This document shows positions 52,057 to 64,000 of a DNA stretch of 64,000 bases, piece after piece. The notes beneath the pieces were generated by a model. That model searched no databases. It was not told where the DNA came from and saw only the letters and a list, made by a program, of their open reading frames with translations. This DNA is from Bactericera cockerelli. Lineage: Eukaryota; Arthropoda; Insecta; Hemiptera; Triozidae. Where the stretch lies: the NCBI GenBank assembly GCA_024516035.1, contig CM044958.1, positions 41,378,099-41,442,098 of the forward strand, written 5' to 3'. Positions within the stretch are counted from its first letter, which is position 1, and each line of letters opens with the position of its first letter. The translations under genes were made by a program, and so were the position numbers.

Positions 52057-52418
52057 AGTGTATAAGTTGATTTGAAACGTCCTATTTCATGTGAAAAACA
52101 AAAATTAGGATTCAAACGAGTTGAAAGACACGCCTTTCGAGTATATCTCAAAAATGTGGAATGGCTTGATCTAAAAACCTTTCCATAAAGTACGCAATTT
52201 TTTTGTTGTTTATTTTTCCCTCCCCAAATCTTCCTTTTTTTAACTAGTCGGACTGTGAAAGAAATCTCAAACGTAGGAACAGGTGGACCTGGTTCACATA
52301 ATTGGGAAACGCAGGAACATACATTTTTATTATCTAAATACTAAACAATTTTTTTATATATATTATGATTCTATTAGAGGCTTTTGTTTTTCTTCTTTTT
52401 ACCAATTATTCATTTGTT

Positions 52419-52644
52419 TTTTTTTTTTTTTTTAAACGTCGCTTTCAACTGCATTGGTCATATCACGACGGGGGTGTTACCCTCCATTCGCAGGAAACTC
52501 ACAAACCTGCTACCCACATTAACCTCACCCAGCCTGGGTTGGGCCGGAATGCCAGCATCACGAAGTCTTCACCGCGCTGGACGTTGCTTAACTTCGGTGA
52601 TCCAACGAGAACCGGTGCATTCAACGCGCCATCGACGCTGGCTC
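52419..52644 (-). repeat. 5S-headed SINE, reverse orientation, 13-bp TSD
   Basis: Poly(T) then TTTAAACGTCGCTTTCAACT, CGACGGGGGTGTTACCCTCC, CAGCCTGGGTTGGGCCGG, and the head CTTAACTTCGGTGATCCAAC ... ATCGACGCTGGCTC. Flanked by TTATTCATTTGTT (52406-52418, 52645-52657). Confidence 0.88.
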
Positions 52645-52789
52645 TTATTCATTTGTTATTCTCTACATCAGGGTGATTTCCTTCTCTGGTCACAACTTTT
52701 CATACCATACATATTTTTAACTATACTTGTTTTAAAGCATGAAATTTATTTTATGGCGGTACTGACGTTGCGAAAAGTAAAAAAAAAAT

Positions 52790-52985
52790 GATAGAAGCAA
52801 GGGAGAGACAGAGAGAGAAGCAGAGAGCCTAGAGACGTGAAAGAGAGACAAGATAAGGGCTGACAAATTATCCCCAAATTTTCTGAGAAAAGACATGATG
52901 CATGAATAAATTTAGACAGGTGTTGTTTGATGTGTGGAGACAGAGAGAGAGAGAGAAAGAGAGAGATTATGGGAGAAAAAAAACC
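52790..52985. repeat. GA-rich microsatellite region
   Basis: AGAGAGAGAAG-type runs at 52797-52850 and 52938-52970. Confidence 0.6.
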
Positions 52986-53675
52986 AGGATAAACATGTCA
53001 ACCACCTGAGTTGTGGCAGCCGACATGATGGGGAAAAAAATCATTTATAACCGGAACATACTAATATTTATGTTAATTTTAAAAGTCAGAATTTCTACGA
53101 AAAAGAGAAAAAAAGTTCATCTGGTATCAGGACTTTTCCAACTCGAACGACTGAAAACGTGAAAACAGTCGACTAACACTCAGTCTGGCAGGGGTACATT
53201 ACACAGGGCGGAGCTCAGTGTCTCGCTAGAGGACTGTAAACAGAGAATAATAATAATGTTTTTTTATTGTATTTTTTTTCCTTTCGGTGTTTACAATGTT
53301 CTACTTACTTACTAGCTTACAATAAAATTATGTATATATGTAAATATTAAAATGTAGATGTACCTATGCTAAAAATGAAATTCAAAAAATTAAAATTAAA
53401 AATTTGTATAAAAAATTAGTTTTAAACAAAATATGATGGCGACAGCTACGTTCTTACCAACTTAACAATAGATTAGATAAAGAAAGAAAGAAAGAGAGAA
53501 TAGACTGGCCAACCCTTACAAGAAAGGCTAGCTTGCAGTTATTAATTAACCAAAGGTTTTAATGGCTTATAAAGAAAAATACCAAGTTCTCATGATGGTT
53601 GATCGCAACTAGTCATTCTGTGCTTGAGAACGAGAAAACTTTGCAACTAAGTTGTATAGTTTTCTGAATCTAAAA

Positions 53676-53766
53676 AATGGTTAGACCATTTGGGAAAGAA
53701 ATTGATTGGAATTACGGGTGATCCCGTTCCAATCATTTTCTTTACCAAAAAATTGGTCTGGCCATT
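53676..53766. repeat. Large imperfect hairpin (about 39-bp arms)
   Basis: AATGGTTAGACCATTTGGGA through GATTGGAATTACGGG folds on CCCGTTCCAATC through AAATTGGTCTGGCCATT around a 4-nt loop (TGAT). Probably a foldback MITE remnant. Confidence 0.65.
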
Positions 53767-53769
53767 CAA

Positions 53770-56700
53770 AGAGGAAATGCTTCTTGCATCCTCGGTTCCC
53801 TTCTGGAAGGACAGTCCCTATTATATTATAAAACAAGTCTATTAGTTTTTACTTTTAGTTCAAGTTTATAAATATATTTTGGTAAACCAAATTGAGAGCC
53901 GCCAAACTTCGCCATCCTCTAAAAGCGACCATTTATCTTGAGGTAAGGAGAATGTGCAAGAGCACGAAGCTGATAGGATAAGCACCGAGGAAATGTCTGT
54001 GTTAGGGAAAATCTTACCCGCCTAATTCCTTGGTTTCACCACATACATTTACATATCTATCAGTAGGTACAGCATGGGAATGGGGAAGAGGCCCTAATTA
54101 TTCTCTGTTCTGCCTCTCGGAAGATTGATTTACACTCTCATGTTTCGTCAAATCGTTTGAAAAGATGCAATAAGGCTCACTCTCACTATAACCCAGAATT
54201 AAGATTTCATTATTCTGCATGATTTCTGCTATTTCATTTCTGGGAAATCTCAGTAGGTACTTCCTGAATTATTCAGTTATGTCTAAATACATTCTTCCAC
54301 AGGTACGAGTATGTTCAAGTTCAAGTTATTCAATAATACTAAAAAATAATATAATTTTTTTGTTAGAATCTTACATCCTTCTTTAGAAATCTTGCTGTGT
54401 GAACTTCAAATACCATATTATTTCAATTATAAATATTTGAAGTTCGGCTAAATTGTTGTAAACTCGGCTTGGTGTATTTCCACCCCTCTTGTATGAGGAG
54501 GCGACACAAGGCATTGACATGGAACATATTATAGCTAATTTATCATGATAGACGAGGAGGAAGAGAAGGAGGAGGCTAACAAACTGGTGTAGAGGCTGGA
54601 GAAATAGATGAGACAGACATGGACAAGGGGTGATTATAGAGAAAAGATTTTGGAACGAACAGATTAAAGACAGAAATAATTAGAGGAGAAAGAGAAAAAA
54701 GACCGTGGTATGTGAGATGTTTTCTCACGTATTTATAAGCAAAGTCAGGAAATTCAGTCATATTCCATTAATGACAAATGTATAGTCTGTATTGAGTAAG
54801 GAGAGAGAGGGGACATTAAATAAGACGTGGATGTTGTAAAAAACAAATGTAAACTACAGTAGATAAACAGAGAGAGAGAAAGAAGAGATAAAATGGAGAG
54901 GGAAGGTAGAGAGAGGGATGCTAATATTAGAGCGTTTTTTGGATCAGATGTTTTAAGTTGTTTAATTTTTCAAGTCGTGAAATATGAGACCATTATTTAT
55001 TTTAATTCGTTCGTATGGTAAGGCTGAGCTGAGGATTGATAGCATTGGGGAGATCCCAATTGGAAAGCTGTCAAAGCCATCCATCGCATGGTAAGGATGC
55101 TAATTTTCAAATTGTCAGGATGAAAGGAGGGGACAGTGCATATCCCGAGTGAGTGATGGGTGCCATCAATAACGACTCATTCGCAAAGTTGGGCGAGCCG
55201 TTATGTAGATGCGATGATAATATATTGACAAGGAAAAGTTAAGACAGATAGGTTCTACATGGATTCATGAAGTTCAACAAAGAATAAATCTCCAATATTT
55301 TACAATCTTACTAGCAGGGAGCATGTTTTCAATTTGAAGTTTTCTACCACAGCTGAGAAGCACAGTGTTCCTTAGTTTTATTATATTCCACATTTTCTCT
55401 TCATATAATGCATGTTTCTCTTCATGTTGCATCCGTTTAATGAAAATGTAGAACAGCAGTAGTTAAGTTGTGTGTTTGACCAAAGATGTTGACAAGTAGA
55501 TAGATCACAGTAAAGAGTAACTACCATTAGACAAATATTCGTGTACACACCAAATTGCATATAGAGTAGGTATAACATTAGGTATAACATAAAGAAAATG
55601 TCTTTTTTTCCTTCTGCAAACTGACTTTATCACTGAACACTTGGAGGCGGGAGCAAGCGTACATGAAACAGATAAGGGAGACAATCTTCTTTCTTGAACA
55701 CGAGAAAATTTGTTAACAAAGAAGGATGTTTGTTAGTGATAAGAGGAATATGAATGATAAGAAATATTGTTGAAGCGAACAGAAGAGAGCTGTTAGAAGA
55801 AAATACAGAAGATGTTTGATGGAATAAATTGTTCCGAGAGAAAGAGAAGGCAGGAAAAAAGGACATGTAAAATACATAGAAAAATGTATGTAATTTTACG
55901 CAGATATGTAAAAAAAAAAAAAATATATCACTTTCACTATGATATGGGTTTCACAAATTATTTCTAATAAGGAAGAATTCATTTCGTCTGTTTCATCCAT
56001 CAGTTTCGTGATATATTTGTTTTATTTGATTCCTAAACAAAGCTCAATTTCTGGATAGGTAAGTTTCCCTGATGTTCTCCGAAGAATGTTGCTTCAGGGT
56101 AGAAACATTCTTGATTCTTGATGAAAAATCACTTTTGGAATCTAATTCATCCAGAAATAATATCAGATCAATATCGAAAAAAGAAAGGAAAAAATCATAC
56201 CTACAATAATTTCTATGCCTAACAAATTAGAATGAGAACTTTTTTGTTTCTTTGCGACTTGGTAGAAAACTGGACCCCCCACTGACCTCTGTTGGCTCTG
56301 TCCACTAACTAAGTAAAGACTAAAGATAGCATGGCTCCTACCTAATCTTTTTCACTGAAACCACGTGTCTGATATTGTGCACAGGTTCGATTTTTTTTTT
56401 TTCTCTTGAAGAATAGATCTATTGAAGGATGAATAATAAATTATCTTCTTCCCCCCTAACTGGAGGAGCAATAGATAGCAGGGAAGGGGTTGATAAATTG
56501 AAGAAAGTGAGGAGGAAGTAATTTAGTGTCAATATAAATCAAGAAGTTGTCTCTTAGTCTACGTCTCCGTCTGACAAGCCGAGACAAGGATGTTAGCTCC
56601 GGACAGTTTACTAGTTCAAGAAGGCAAAAAACTGGAAGTTAGAGCTACAACAAAACCTAAGAATCTTTTGCAGAGTTTAGCATGATGATATCTTGATAAT

Positions 56701-56850
56701 TTACGGTTGGATTTAATGGATTGATGACGAGAAATGACTAATCCTCGTCTTTATGATAAATAATATCTACTTGACTATGACTTGGCAAATTCAAATAGAT
56801 ATGACTTGGCAAATTCAAAAAAACAATAATTATGTAGCTTTGTGATCTTC
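53770..56850. other. 3-kb gene-free stretch
   Basis: AT-rich with GA-rich segments (54550-54600, 54805-54915). Small ORFs only, none with recognisable domains. Confidence 0.4.
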
Positions 56851-56853
56851 TTC

Positions 56854-56887
56854 ATCAAACACCTAGGCCGAGGTGTTAAGAACGACC
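56854..56887 (-). repeat. Right member of the inverted termini pair
   Basis: On the minus strand GGTCGTTCTTAACACCTCGG then CCTAGGTGTTTGAT. Followed by TATA (56888-56891). See 50588-50621. Confidence 0.6.
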
Positions 56888-57059
56888 TATACAAAAAAGA
56901 GAGACAGCGCAGAGTGTATATTAACAACTAATAACTTTTGTTGACATAGGTATTTCTGAAAAAAATCCTTGACTCCTGTAATTAATGTAATACCTACCTT
57001 CAGTAAGTTATCATATTTGTGTTGATCCCTTTCGTGATGTCACAACTACTCAAACTCGC

Positions 57060-57153
57060 TTTAGTAAATCTTTGCTGAACTTGGGACTTGAACCACCGAC
57101 CTCCAAATTACAAGTCCGCCGCCTTATCGATCCAGCTACAGAGGTCGGTTACC
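57060..57153 (-). repeat. tRNA-derived SINE (tRNA-Thr-like head)
   Basis: On the minus strand GACCTCTGTAGCTGGATCGA (A box), CGGACTTGTAATTTGGAGG (anticodon-arm-like) and GTGGTTCAAGTCCCAAGTTC (box B). Downstream text GCAAAGATTTACTAAAGCG matches the body of the copy at 58735. A functional tRNA is unlikely because it recurs as a repeat. Confidence 0.65.
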
Positions 57154-57159
57154 TACCTT

Positions 57160-58730
57160 CAGTACATTAAATATATAACATAATAACATCTATTTTGCAT
57201 TAAGTTATCTACCAAAGCCTATGTAGGTATGTAAATCAATGAAGTTGAATAACATGCTAATGCAAACCAAAGACTTCTTATTAGATTTTATTCATACACA
57301 ACTTTCCCCGGAAGATGTTCCATACACAAACCCGTGAAAACTTTTTTACTCTACAAACTTTCTAATACATTGGCAATATTTTTCTTTCCTTCTCCTTGCT
57401 TGAGCTCCTTTGTTTTGCTTTTTTCCTTCAGGAATCAATATTTTTCGCCATTAGTTTGATAGAAAACTTTCTGATAGATAAAACTTTATGGGAGTTCTAC
57501 ATGCGCTTACAAATTTTCTTTCATATTCTTTTTTAGTTATCTTCCAAAAATTGAAATCATATTTGCTCTGGATCGGGGAGGGAAGAAAAGGGGATAGATG
57601 TTGTGGGAATGTCTTATTTCATGCTCAAGGTCACAAGTTCAAAGTTTTGATGTTTCAAATATCAAGGCTGCCAGACTGTTTTCCATTAAAGATCCACTCC
57701 AAATTCCAAGATCGATCCAGCCGAGTTCATCCACTCTAAAGATCCAGTCCAATTTCTATGGAGGCTCCAGTTTTATTTGGTACTTACCAAAACATGGAGG
57801 ATCTAGTCTTATTTCGATCAACTTTCATTTGTTTAACACCAGTGCATTTAAGATTGAAATGTACTCGCATTATTCCGATTTACTCGCATAGTTCCAAAGT
57901 TTGTTTCATTGGCTTTTCGTCTATACATTAGCATTTACAAGTGGAGTGAATCTGAACATGATAATCAAACCTGGGTCTTCTAACAAAAAATTTAGAGAGG
58001 AACGCAGAATGAAAGCAGTGTTAGTGCCTACTCATTTTCTACTCAATACACAAAAGCAAGTGCCAAAGGTACTTGTGGAAATTTACATAATGAAAACACT
58101 CCTCTTTAATGGGACGCTCCTATCACAGCTTTGAGCATCACTTGGAGATTTCTCGTTTTCATCAAATACAATGTAATTGTTCGCGAGGGACTCATTTGTC
58201 TCGTCAGGTCTCGTGAGACACCCCCACCTCTCCTCATGAGCTTTACATAGGAACTTCTCTTTCTTTCCCCATTTTGTCAGAAACAACAATTATTTCTCTC
58301 TTATCTCACTCACAATTAGCAAATTAAAATTGGCGTTTTCTTCTGGCACTACCTTTCTCTATTTCTCTCTTTTCATTTCCTCCCCTTTCGCCCCTCTCAC
58401 TTTCCTCCCCTTCTCCTATCAGAGGTCTGGAGGAAAACGTGTTTGTGATAAGCAGTTTTAGCTTACGCCACGAGCCATTCCGTAGTTCTGTGGAATAATA
58501 CCTCGCTCTTTCATGTGGTGTCATTTGTCACCTCTCACTCCTTGGGCTGTTTGTCCTAGAGGGCTGCTTTCCAAGTGTCACATGACATTTGTCAGCCAGC
58601 TCTCCCGTCTCATTCTCCCTCTTTCATCTCTCAATGTCAACTTACCATCACACTCGTAGGTACCAACCACTTCCGGCTCACGCGTACGTACGTATACTAA
58701 AGTATTGCACTCAATTATTGTATATATTAT
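57160..58730. other. Gene-free stretch
   Basis: Pyrimidine-rich patches around 58350-58420. The ORFs at 57488-58134 show no recognisable domain. Confidence 0.4.
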
Positions 58731-58734
58731 GTTA

Positions 58735-58872
58735 TGGTCTCAGTAACTCAATGGATAAGGCAGTAAGCTTGCAATCTGAAGGTCCGTGGTTTGCTTCCCA
58801 AAATTTAGTAAGCGTGTTTGAGTAAGTAAGTAAAGCTATGCAGTTGAAAGTGACGTTAAAACCCCCCCAAAT
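58735..58872 (+). repeat. tRNA-derived SINE with the shared GACGTTAAA tail
   Basis: GGTCTCAGTAACTCAATGGA (A box), GCTTGCAATCTGAAGGTCC, GTGGTTTGCTTCCCAAAAT (decayed box B), body TTAGTAAGCGTGTTTGAGTA, and end GCAGTTGAAAGTGACGTTAA, the same 3' block as the 5S-headed SINEs. Confidence 0.75.
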
Positions 58873-58879
58873 AAAACTA

Positions 58880-61800
58880 TCTGGCTACACAGTCTCAGAC
58901 TCAAGTGCTATCTCCCCTGTGAATCTTTGTGCTGAACCCTCTACGAGCTGAAATCCCTGCTAATACCTAAAGCTGAGCTTTATGTAGTCTTGTAAAATAT
59001 TTAAGAGATAACTAACACAGACTGGAGTTAAACGCCGGAAATCAGCAAGATAAAGTTTATAGCATTACAGTCAGCTCTACTCAGGAAGTGTGTGGCTTTT
59101 GTGTTTGAAATTTATTTTGAGGATTAAAAAGAATGTTTGGATTTTTGTTTTTAAACTTTACTGAAAATATTTGTTTCAGGACGATGAAGGGTAGTTTGCT
59201 CATTTTGTTGCATAGTTGTATATAATTCACAAGTAAAATAATAATATCGAAAGTAGCAAGTAAATGCATTTAATATTTGAACATACGATAAAATCTATAC
59301 TAGCGGTACCACATTTATTTAACAAGTTTATCTCTGACATCTTTGTTGAGATTTATTAAAAAAAACTTTATATAAGTCTAATAAGATTCAGAAAGTACTC
59401 ACTTTTGAATCTTAATAGGGATTCCCTTGAAAATGGCGAAACTTATGTCGGAAAAACCCAGTTCCTTTTGAATCTTAGACTTAATATAGTGTAGCAGTAC
59501 GAGTACGACATATTATTTTTTACTTGTTATTTTACCTATTACTGATTTAGCCTCTCAGAAGCATTTCCAAGATGTTCATTTGTTTTTTGAAGAGATAATA
59601 CCTACTTATGAAAAATAAAAAGAAGATAACGAAAGAGAGAGAGAAAAGGAGAGAGAGTGAGTGAGTGAGAAGGAGAGAAAATGTGTGGGATTTAGAAAAG
59701 CAGGATCAAAACAACATAAGGATCTAATTCTTCTAGGGAAAAAAAGACAAAGAAAAAAATGCTTTATAAAGAACGCAGATAATAGCTGAAGATAATATGA
59801 AATAAAATTCTTAACTTGGTTCCTAATGCCCTTCGTTTGTTCAAGGAGAGAGAGAGAAAAAAACTTGCAATTTTGTTCGTTTTTATTAAACCTTAAAACG
59901 TAACAGCAGTGCAGCAGAGTATGGTACACGACTATTAACTGTTTAACTCACCACTCACCACATCGCAGCTTCGTTGGCGAATAAATATTATTATATCAGA
60001 GTAGCTAAAACCAAGAACTTTGTTGTCGTTAAGGTTTTTAGCAGCGGCTGGCGTCCTATTTGGAATATTTTAAAATGCTTTCTTAGTACGCACTAACATA
60101 CCAAAAGCAGAATCTGTGTCAACTAGGGAGTCATTTTGTACAGCCGTTTCGGAGTTCTGTTGATGGATGGATGATAAATAAATGTAAATGGATAAGAAAA
60201 CACATTTGAACCACACTAGAAGTGCTTGTAGATCACTCTATTTCCACCATGGACATTGAAACACGGAAAATTTACTCTTTCTCATTTCTCAAGAATAATC
60301 TGAACAAGGTGATGTGCAAAATTTTTTGCAAATTTAATTTCATAATTGAAACTTGGTGATTGGTGACGCTCCCATAGCGGTATAACATGACAAGGCCAGC
60401 CAAGGAAAGTTAGTGCTCCATCTGCTCCATTATTCGAGCCCAAGGTATTTTTTTATATACAGATATATACTGTATAATAATATCTAATTAGCTACATTAG
60501 TCCCACCGCAGCATGTTCACCAAGAACCGAGAAATAGGTGTCATTGGTCATTGGTATCTTTCTGTCTCTTCGTAAAACACCTTTGTTCACCTTGCCGCTA
60601 CTGTCCATCCGCCACTGTGTAATGACAACTACTGTTGCAATGTACTGCAATATGTTGACAGTGAGGATACGTTTCCACAATGTGCAATTGTCGTTTCTTC
60701 AAATCTTTTCCTTCACTCAGAAGACGTTTTGCTTGGTTGCTGAGAAAAAATCTTGATGATAAGAGTGAAATTCTTCTCAAAATATAATTATTATACCTAC
60801 ATAGATATTTGTAAAACAGACACTATACACATGTATTATAAATTTATTACCTAGCTACATCCTATGATGGTTTATTTTTGTATGATAACTCCTCAGTGTC
60901 AAGATATGATCGATCGAAAGTTGAAGACTCTACAGAAAGGAGAAAAAAGAACTGCTTTGAGCATTAATTCTTATCTGTTACTATCATAATATCCTATAAA
61001 GTACATACCAAAATTCTGATTGAGGGAAAAGAAGCACTTAAAAAAATAGGAAAATTAAAAATATAGTTTCATTGGTAAAATAATTCAATAATTATCATGA
61101 TTAGATTATCAGAGTCCAGGAGATTTAATTCCTAATTAGTTTAATATATTACATCGTGGTACAATCAAATCGAGACCTATTAAGACTTCAAAACTTAATT
61201 ATGTATGTATTACCATAAGCTACGTTATGCTATGATTATAATTTTACTATGACGATAGTTGAGAATAAAACTCAAAATCACAGCCCGTTTGGGACACATT
61301 AAAGTTGACATTAATGTTAAAAGCCCTTCCCTCTCCCTGGAGTACTCCGTCCTTCTCTTCTATTTTCTCTCTCTCTCTCTCTCCCTTCTCTCTCCTTCTA
61401 TCTATCTCTTTCTCTCCCTTCTCTCTCCATCTATCTATCTCCCTTCTAACTCCCTTTCTAGATTCTCTTTCTGACCCCCCATTCTCAGTGTTTACAGGAC
61501 ATTTTTTGTTCATGAAGCTATGGAGAAAGCTCTATTATATATCTATCTTTATTTAATTCCCTATCATGCTTATGAAATTAATTTCTCACGAGTGTGCTTA
61601 AACGTTAGTTCTCTTACTATTGCTTGAAATCTAGTACACTTCCAATGCTACGATACGAGTTGCTTGCAGAAATTCCAAGAAACATTGGATAGAAAGTAAC
61701 TTGGTTTGTTTTTTCCGAAGAGCTAATTGAAAAGCACGTTGCATATACATTTGTAACTCGGGCGCGATACGTTTTGAAAGTCTGGCGCCTCCACCAATAC

Positions 61801-63535
61801 TAACTTCACCAATACTTCTGTGTTAAAAAAAAAAAAAATACTTCAGCTTCTTCTAGTTCAGTCAGTATCCATGAAAGTCTCCCTATAATGCTCGTTGTAG
61901 TTTTATGGTTTTAGTAGGTAACAGAAGTTCTTTTCAGATTTGCTTTTATACCTATTTGTTTTGGGAAAAATGTAATACCTTTCGCGAAAAATGTTTTATA
62001 ACGCGTTCTTAATATTCCTGGAATAAAATCTCATTCTCTTCACAGTCTCATTTTGCTTTTGACTCCATAAATATCTCTATCCTTCTCTTTTTACTTCCGA
62101 GAAATTTCTAATATTAGAATTTTTCTCTCTCACTCTCTCACTTTTTTTCCCCTCTCTTCCTTCTCTGTTTTTTGCAGAGCTCATTCCCCATTCACAACAC
62201 TATCTAATTCTAGGTTAGCTTCCATTTTGAAGGTCATATTTTCTCTGATTTGTAAACTTGTCGAGTACATCCATTGGGAGTGCAGTTTTTTCTACTTCTC
62301 ATTTACTTTTCATGACCTCTCCTCATTCCATCATAAAAAATAGTACATTTTAAAATATTTATGTATCATAAATCATAGTTAAACATTTACATTATCGCAA
62401 TATAACATACGAGTAGGAACATATTGTGTATTCATATTAAGATTACATTCTGTTACATTGACATTTACCTTGAAATTCTAGTAAAGTCAAGTATTTATTT
62501 TTTGTAAACTCCGTAGATCTCATTGTATTTATATATTTTTTATGCTTACAAGAGATAAGCATCACTGAAATGTCAGTTAAATATATGTATATATGTTTTG
62601 AATTCTCAAAATATGATGAGGGTTGATTTTGGAATTATTTTCGAGCAAATTTTGATGAAAATTAGCATTGAATGTATAATCATGCTTGATTGGTAATGAC
62701 ATAAATAAATAAATTACTATTCCAATCAGTTAATGTTATTCCTCTTTTATTTGTACTCACATATTTTCTGAAATGAGTGCTCTCTCTTTCTCTCTCCTCT
62801 GGTACTCGTACTTGATTTTCATTTTCATCCCTAAACATTTATCTACACTGTACAGCGTCTTACATAATACTAAACATATATTATAGGTATTGCTAAATTA
62901 TGAGTTGATGGGTTTAGAGGGAGAGCTCCTCCCCTTGTTCCAACATAACAAAAACAGTGTTTATTTTTAGGATTGGGATGAAAATAAGATAAGACAGAGT
63001 AGAAACTCGGAGACTAGGAAGAAAACAGGATTTTGTTGTTGCAGAGATTTTCATAGAAAAAGACATTGAATTATGTCAAATAATATTCATAATAATAATA
63101 ATAAAAGAATATTTATTTATAAATGTAGGTAGTTGGATGAGTGCACGAGAATAAAGAACCAGTCAGAAGTTCAGACAGAACAGATAGCACACATGACAAG
63201 TTCCCACTACACGACGAAACTTGCACAAATGCACAGGTTGCAGCTCTTCAGATTCCTGCGAAGAGCCTACGTATGTGCTCTGAGCTTATTTTCCTGACTT
63301 TGCCATAAATCATATATTTTCCTTCTCCTTCTCTCATGTCGCCCTCTCTCCCTCTTATGTCTCCCCCTCCCTCTCCCAAGTCTCCCCCTTCCACTCTCAT
63401 AATTATCTTAGAGAGAGAAATAGTAAGAAAATAAAGGATGTAAGAGAAATATAAAGATACATAGAAGAAGGAAAAAAAATGGAGAAAGAGAGAGTTAGGG
63501 GAATCGTGCAATTTTTTCTGACATTGAACCAATTA
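58880..63535. other. 4.6-kb gene-free stretch
   Basis: AT-rich with CT/GA microsatellites at 59628-59690, 61350-61450, 62115-62165 and 63320-63500. No gene supported. Confidence 0.4.
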
Positions 63536-63539
63536 ACGT

Positions 63540-63722
63540 GTATAATAGTTTGTGTACCCTGGTTCTCAAGCCAAGGACCCCCTGAATTAAAAACATTCAT
63601 CGCACATTGGAATATCTATATGAGAGTAAAATTTGACAAGTCTGTTTCTACCATATCCGGGTCTTGAACCCAGGATGCAATAGAGTGACCACAAAGTGCG
63701 GCCCCAGTAGCTCACACGTCAT
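63540..63722 (-). repeat. tRNA-derived SINE fragment
   Basis: On the minus strand GTGAGCTACTGGGGCCGCAC (A-box region) and CATCCTGGGTTCAAGACCCG (box B), then a body of about 100 bp. Distinct head from the 43385 and 57060 copies. Confidence 0.55.
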
Positions 63723-64000
63723 GGATGCTAAGTGTCACTTTCACATGGACATTCCATGCTTCCTCACATGAAACAGTAGTAAAATTGGCTCTGTCGCATG
63801 TCGTAGAGTTAACACATCTGAAAACTTTCAAGATGTTGCTCTCCGTTGGACATAATTCGGCCTTGCTTGAGAGTGAAAAAAACACTTAATAAATTAAAAT
63901 GTATCATCGAATCCTTATCATAAAATACACGTTAAAGTCATCTTATATAAACTAAATAATTCCAAATTCATAAATTGTCAAAATTCTGAAGTTTAAACTT
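63723..64000. other. Window end, nothing recognised
   Basis: AT-rich sequence without a recognisable feature. Confidence 0.4.

Overview
The window is AT-rich animal nuclear DNA. It has spliced genes with GT-AG introns, SINEs with 11-13 bp target-site duplications, non-LTR retrotransposons, MITEs and long microsatellites. The protein families fit an arthropod, most likely an insect and perhaps a hemipteran, but that last step is inference from general familiarity and not from a diagnostic marker. Gene density is very low. Only two host-type genes are recognisable: a two-exon F-box/beta-propeller gene on the minus strand (1039-3881) and an intronless GC-rich VDAC-like porin gene (50947-52056).

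The centrepiece is a complete Maverick/Polinton, 24705-41667 (16,963 bp), flanked by a perfect 6-bp target-site duplication TATTTC and ending in ~691-bp terminal inverted repeats that differ at only a few positions. It carries a full virus-like set. On the left are a DUF8207-type protein and a packaging ATPase (minus), then a PLA2/pX-like capsid-associated protein, an adenovirus-type cysteine protease, a minor capsid protein, a small basic protein and a major capsid protein (plus). On the right are four small unknown ORFs (two clearly paralogous, a third possibly), a protein-primed-type DNA polymerase B, a conserved 231-aa protein (plus), then a 113-aa protein, a coiled-coil protein and a DDE integrase with chromodomain (minus). 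A small glycosylation-rich membrane protein runs into the right TIR.

The most interesting signal is inside this element. The protease ORF has no AUG of its own at its conserved N-terminus. It is joined to the PLA2/pX ORF by a canonical -1 frameshift heptamer A_AAA_AAC immediately before the upstream stop codon. Nine nucleotides later an 11-bp stem begins, with a second 6-bp stem nested inside it. Other neighbouring genes overlap by ATGA (twice) or TAATG, or are separated by 5-42 nt. Together these suggest translational recoding and stop-start coupling of polycistronic messages, which is unusual for a eukaryotic DNA transposon.

Left flank (1-24700): a TATA-flanked MITE, the F-box gene, an intact ~3.0-kb RLE-type non-LTR retrotransposon with a 10-bp TSD, two coiled-coil-like minisatellites, a hAT-like MITE, a 5'-truncated jockey-like LINE with a 3' stem-loop, and several 5S-rRNA-headed SINEs. 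Right flank (41674-64000): a minisatellite with a long perfect hairpin, tRNA-headed SINEs sharing their tail with the 5S-headed ones, a G-rich/C-rich tract, the VDAC-like gene bracketed by a pair of similar inverted termini, and long gene-free stretches with purine/pyrimidine tracts.
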